Shown here piece by piece: positions 14,617-15,535 of a DNA stretch of 15,535 bases. The DNA lies in assembly GCA_022704885.1 (NCBI GenBank), contig JAKJFO010000091.1, positions 1 through 15,535 of the forward strand, given 5' to 3'. Source of the stretch: Candidatus Rifleibacteriota bacterium (GTDB taxonomy: Bacteria > Riflebacteria > Ozemobacteria > Ozemobacterales > Ozemobacteraceae). Within the stretch, counting starts at the first letter, position 1. Each line of letters opens with the position of its first letter. Made by a program: the position numbers and the translations under genes. The notes under the pieces are model-generated. The model searched no databases. It worked only from the letters and a program-made list of their open reading frames with translations, and was not told the DNA's origin.

Positions 14617-15535
14617 TCAAAGGCGCAGTTCAGCTTTGAGGCGATCGACGCGATTTTGCAGTTCTTCACTGTCTGGCTGAAATTTTGGGATGTCGAGATA
14701 CTGCGAATACAGCTGAAATCTTTGCAGGTCGCGGGCTTCTATTAAAGTGGTTTCCTGGCCGGAAGCGCTCGAAACGGCATTGGCGGTGCAATCGAGAATC
14801 ATCTGTTCTTCGAGCTTGCCTTTGAGTTGCCTGACCTGCTCGATGCTTTCGAGAAAGTCGGCTGCCTGTGGCAGCTCGGTAGCCATTTCTGCGGTTGGCA
14901 GCGGATGAGGCGGCAGCTGCTGGTGCCAGAAAAATCTCATCTTGAATGGCAGCTCGAATGGCACATTCTCAAAGTTGCCGTAAAATGCCTCAGAAAGCGG
15001 GCCGTGCGGGTCAAGATACATGCCTTCAATGGCAGCCCGGCGGTTGTCGCTGGGGCTGCGGCCACTGGTGCCTTTTACCTGTTCTTCCATTATTTTGTGG
15101 GTCTGGCCGAGGCGTGTCATCCAGCGGTAGCGCATTACCAGGGCTTCGCCTTCGCGAATTTTGTTGGCTATGGCGATGATCTTTTCCTGGTATGTGGTTT
15201 TCGGGTCGGCAACTATGGCATAAACATTGTTGCGCCAGATAATGGCCGATGTTTCAAGAGAATGCTGGGCGAACTTTTGAATGCGGGCGGTCAGAGTGCG
15301 GGCTGCCTGCAAAAAGCTTTCGGCAGCAGCTTCCATTTCTATTGTCGGGCCTGACCAGTTTTTCTCGAAAAATGAGGTCAGAACCAGCTGTAGACTGGCA
15401 AGCATCTGAGTCAGCTGCTCTTCAATGCGAAAGTGTACCGAATATGGCGAAGACCCGCCGCGCATCTGCAACCGGCGCAAAAGAAGCGAAACCGTAGCCG
15501 CTCTGCTGAATTGAACCGCATCATAGGCAGCAAAC
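14617..15535 (-). CDS. Unrecognised mostly helical protein (5' end outside window)
   Basis: The frame stays open to the right edge, so the start lies outside; the first residues seen are AAYDAVQFSRAATVSLLLRR. An in-frame TTG at 15480 could start a 287-residue form but has no support. I do not recognise the family. It is rich in Glu, Gln, Leu and Ala, looks largely alpha-helical (EEQLTQMLASLQLVL and FLQAARTLTARIQKFAQHSL), and has a middle stretch rich in Pro and aromatics (PFELPFKMRFFWHQQLPPHP). It ends in a coiled-coil-like segment (ELQNRVDRLKAELRL). No membrane helix or catalytic motif is visible in this part. It lies 52 bases upstream of the ABC pair on the same strand and may share its operon, but functional coupling is unproven. 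Confidence 0.7.
   Translation of the reverse strand, partial: FAAYDAVQFSRAATVSLLLRRLQMRGGSSPYSVHFRIEEQLTQMLASLQLVLTSFFEKNWSGPTIEMEAAAESFLQAARTLTARIQKFAQHSLETSAIIWRNNVYAIVADPKTTYQEKIIAIANKIREGEALVMRYRWMTRLGQTHKIMEEQVKGTSGRSPSDNRRAAIEGMYLDPHGPLSEAFYGNFENVPFELPFKMRFFWHQQLPPHPLPTAEMATELPQAADFLESIEQVRQLKGKLEEQMILDCTANAVSSASGQETTLIEARDLQRFQLYSQYLDIPKFQPDSEELQNRVDRLKAELRL

Noticed and set aside
1..15535. Mobile elements, CRISPR arrays, defence islands, tRNA or riboswitches.
   Set aside because: No transposase, integrase, nuclease or toxin-antitoxin motif, no regularly spaced direct repeat and no tRNA-like cloverleaf was seen on either strand.

Overview
The window is ordinary bacterial chromosome: tightly packed genes, G+C close to one half by eye, and no tRNA, rRNA, CRISPR array, integrase, transposase or phage gene that I can see. 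A lipoprotein signal peptide, a Sec-secreted protein, multi-PAS sensor kinases and a very large repeat-rich surface lipoprotein suggest a Gram-negative-type environmental bacterium with a heavy signalling load. Kinases and PAS proteins of this style are common in deltaproteobacteria-like and uncultured candidate phyla (Riflebacteria would fit), but no marker gene here fixes the taxon, so this is a guess.

Left part (1-8276) is signalling and cell surface. It opens with the last 32 residues of a histidine kinase (+). A convergent PAS protein with a four-cysteine C-terminal module (-) follows. A 347-base divergent intergenic region carries several inverted repeats. Next comes a 1278-residue lipoprotein (+) with an FN3-like domain, four InlB-type B-repeats and a long GLUG-repeat region, closed by a hairpin terminator. 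After it lies a membrane-bound hybrid histidine kinase (+) with an extracytoplasmic sensor, two PAS domains, HisKA/HATPase and a receiver. Its frame is broken by one missing base in an A run at about 6859-6862. A strong bidirectional terminator separates this half from the next.

Right part (8352-15535) lies entirely on the minus strand. In transcription order it holds an unrecognised, mostly helical protein cut by the window edge, two ABC half-transporters that almost touch, a uracil-DNA-glycosylase superfamily protein, a SixA-type phosphohistidine phosphatase, and a secreted acidic protein that probably has its own transcription signals. The two ABC proteins have complementary degenerate motifs, as expected for a heterodimeric exporter with one hydrolytically competent and one degenerate ATP site. 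SixA could act on the phosphorelay of hybrid kinases such as the one in this window, but nothing in the sequence proves that link.

I did not find a convincing new multi-gene system. The items most worth a second look are the frameshifted hybrid kinase, the modular surface lipoprotein with its palindrome-rich upstream region, the PAS-tetracysteine protein, and two unrecognised proteins (the secreted acidic protein and the truncated right-edge protein).
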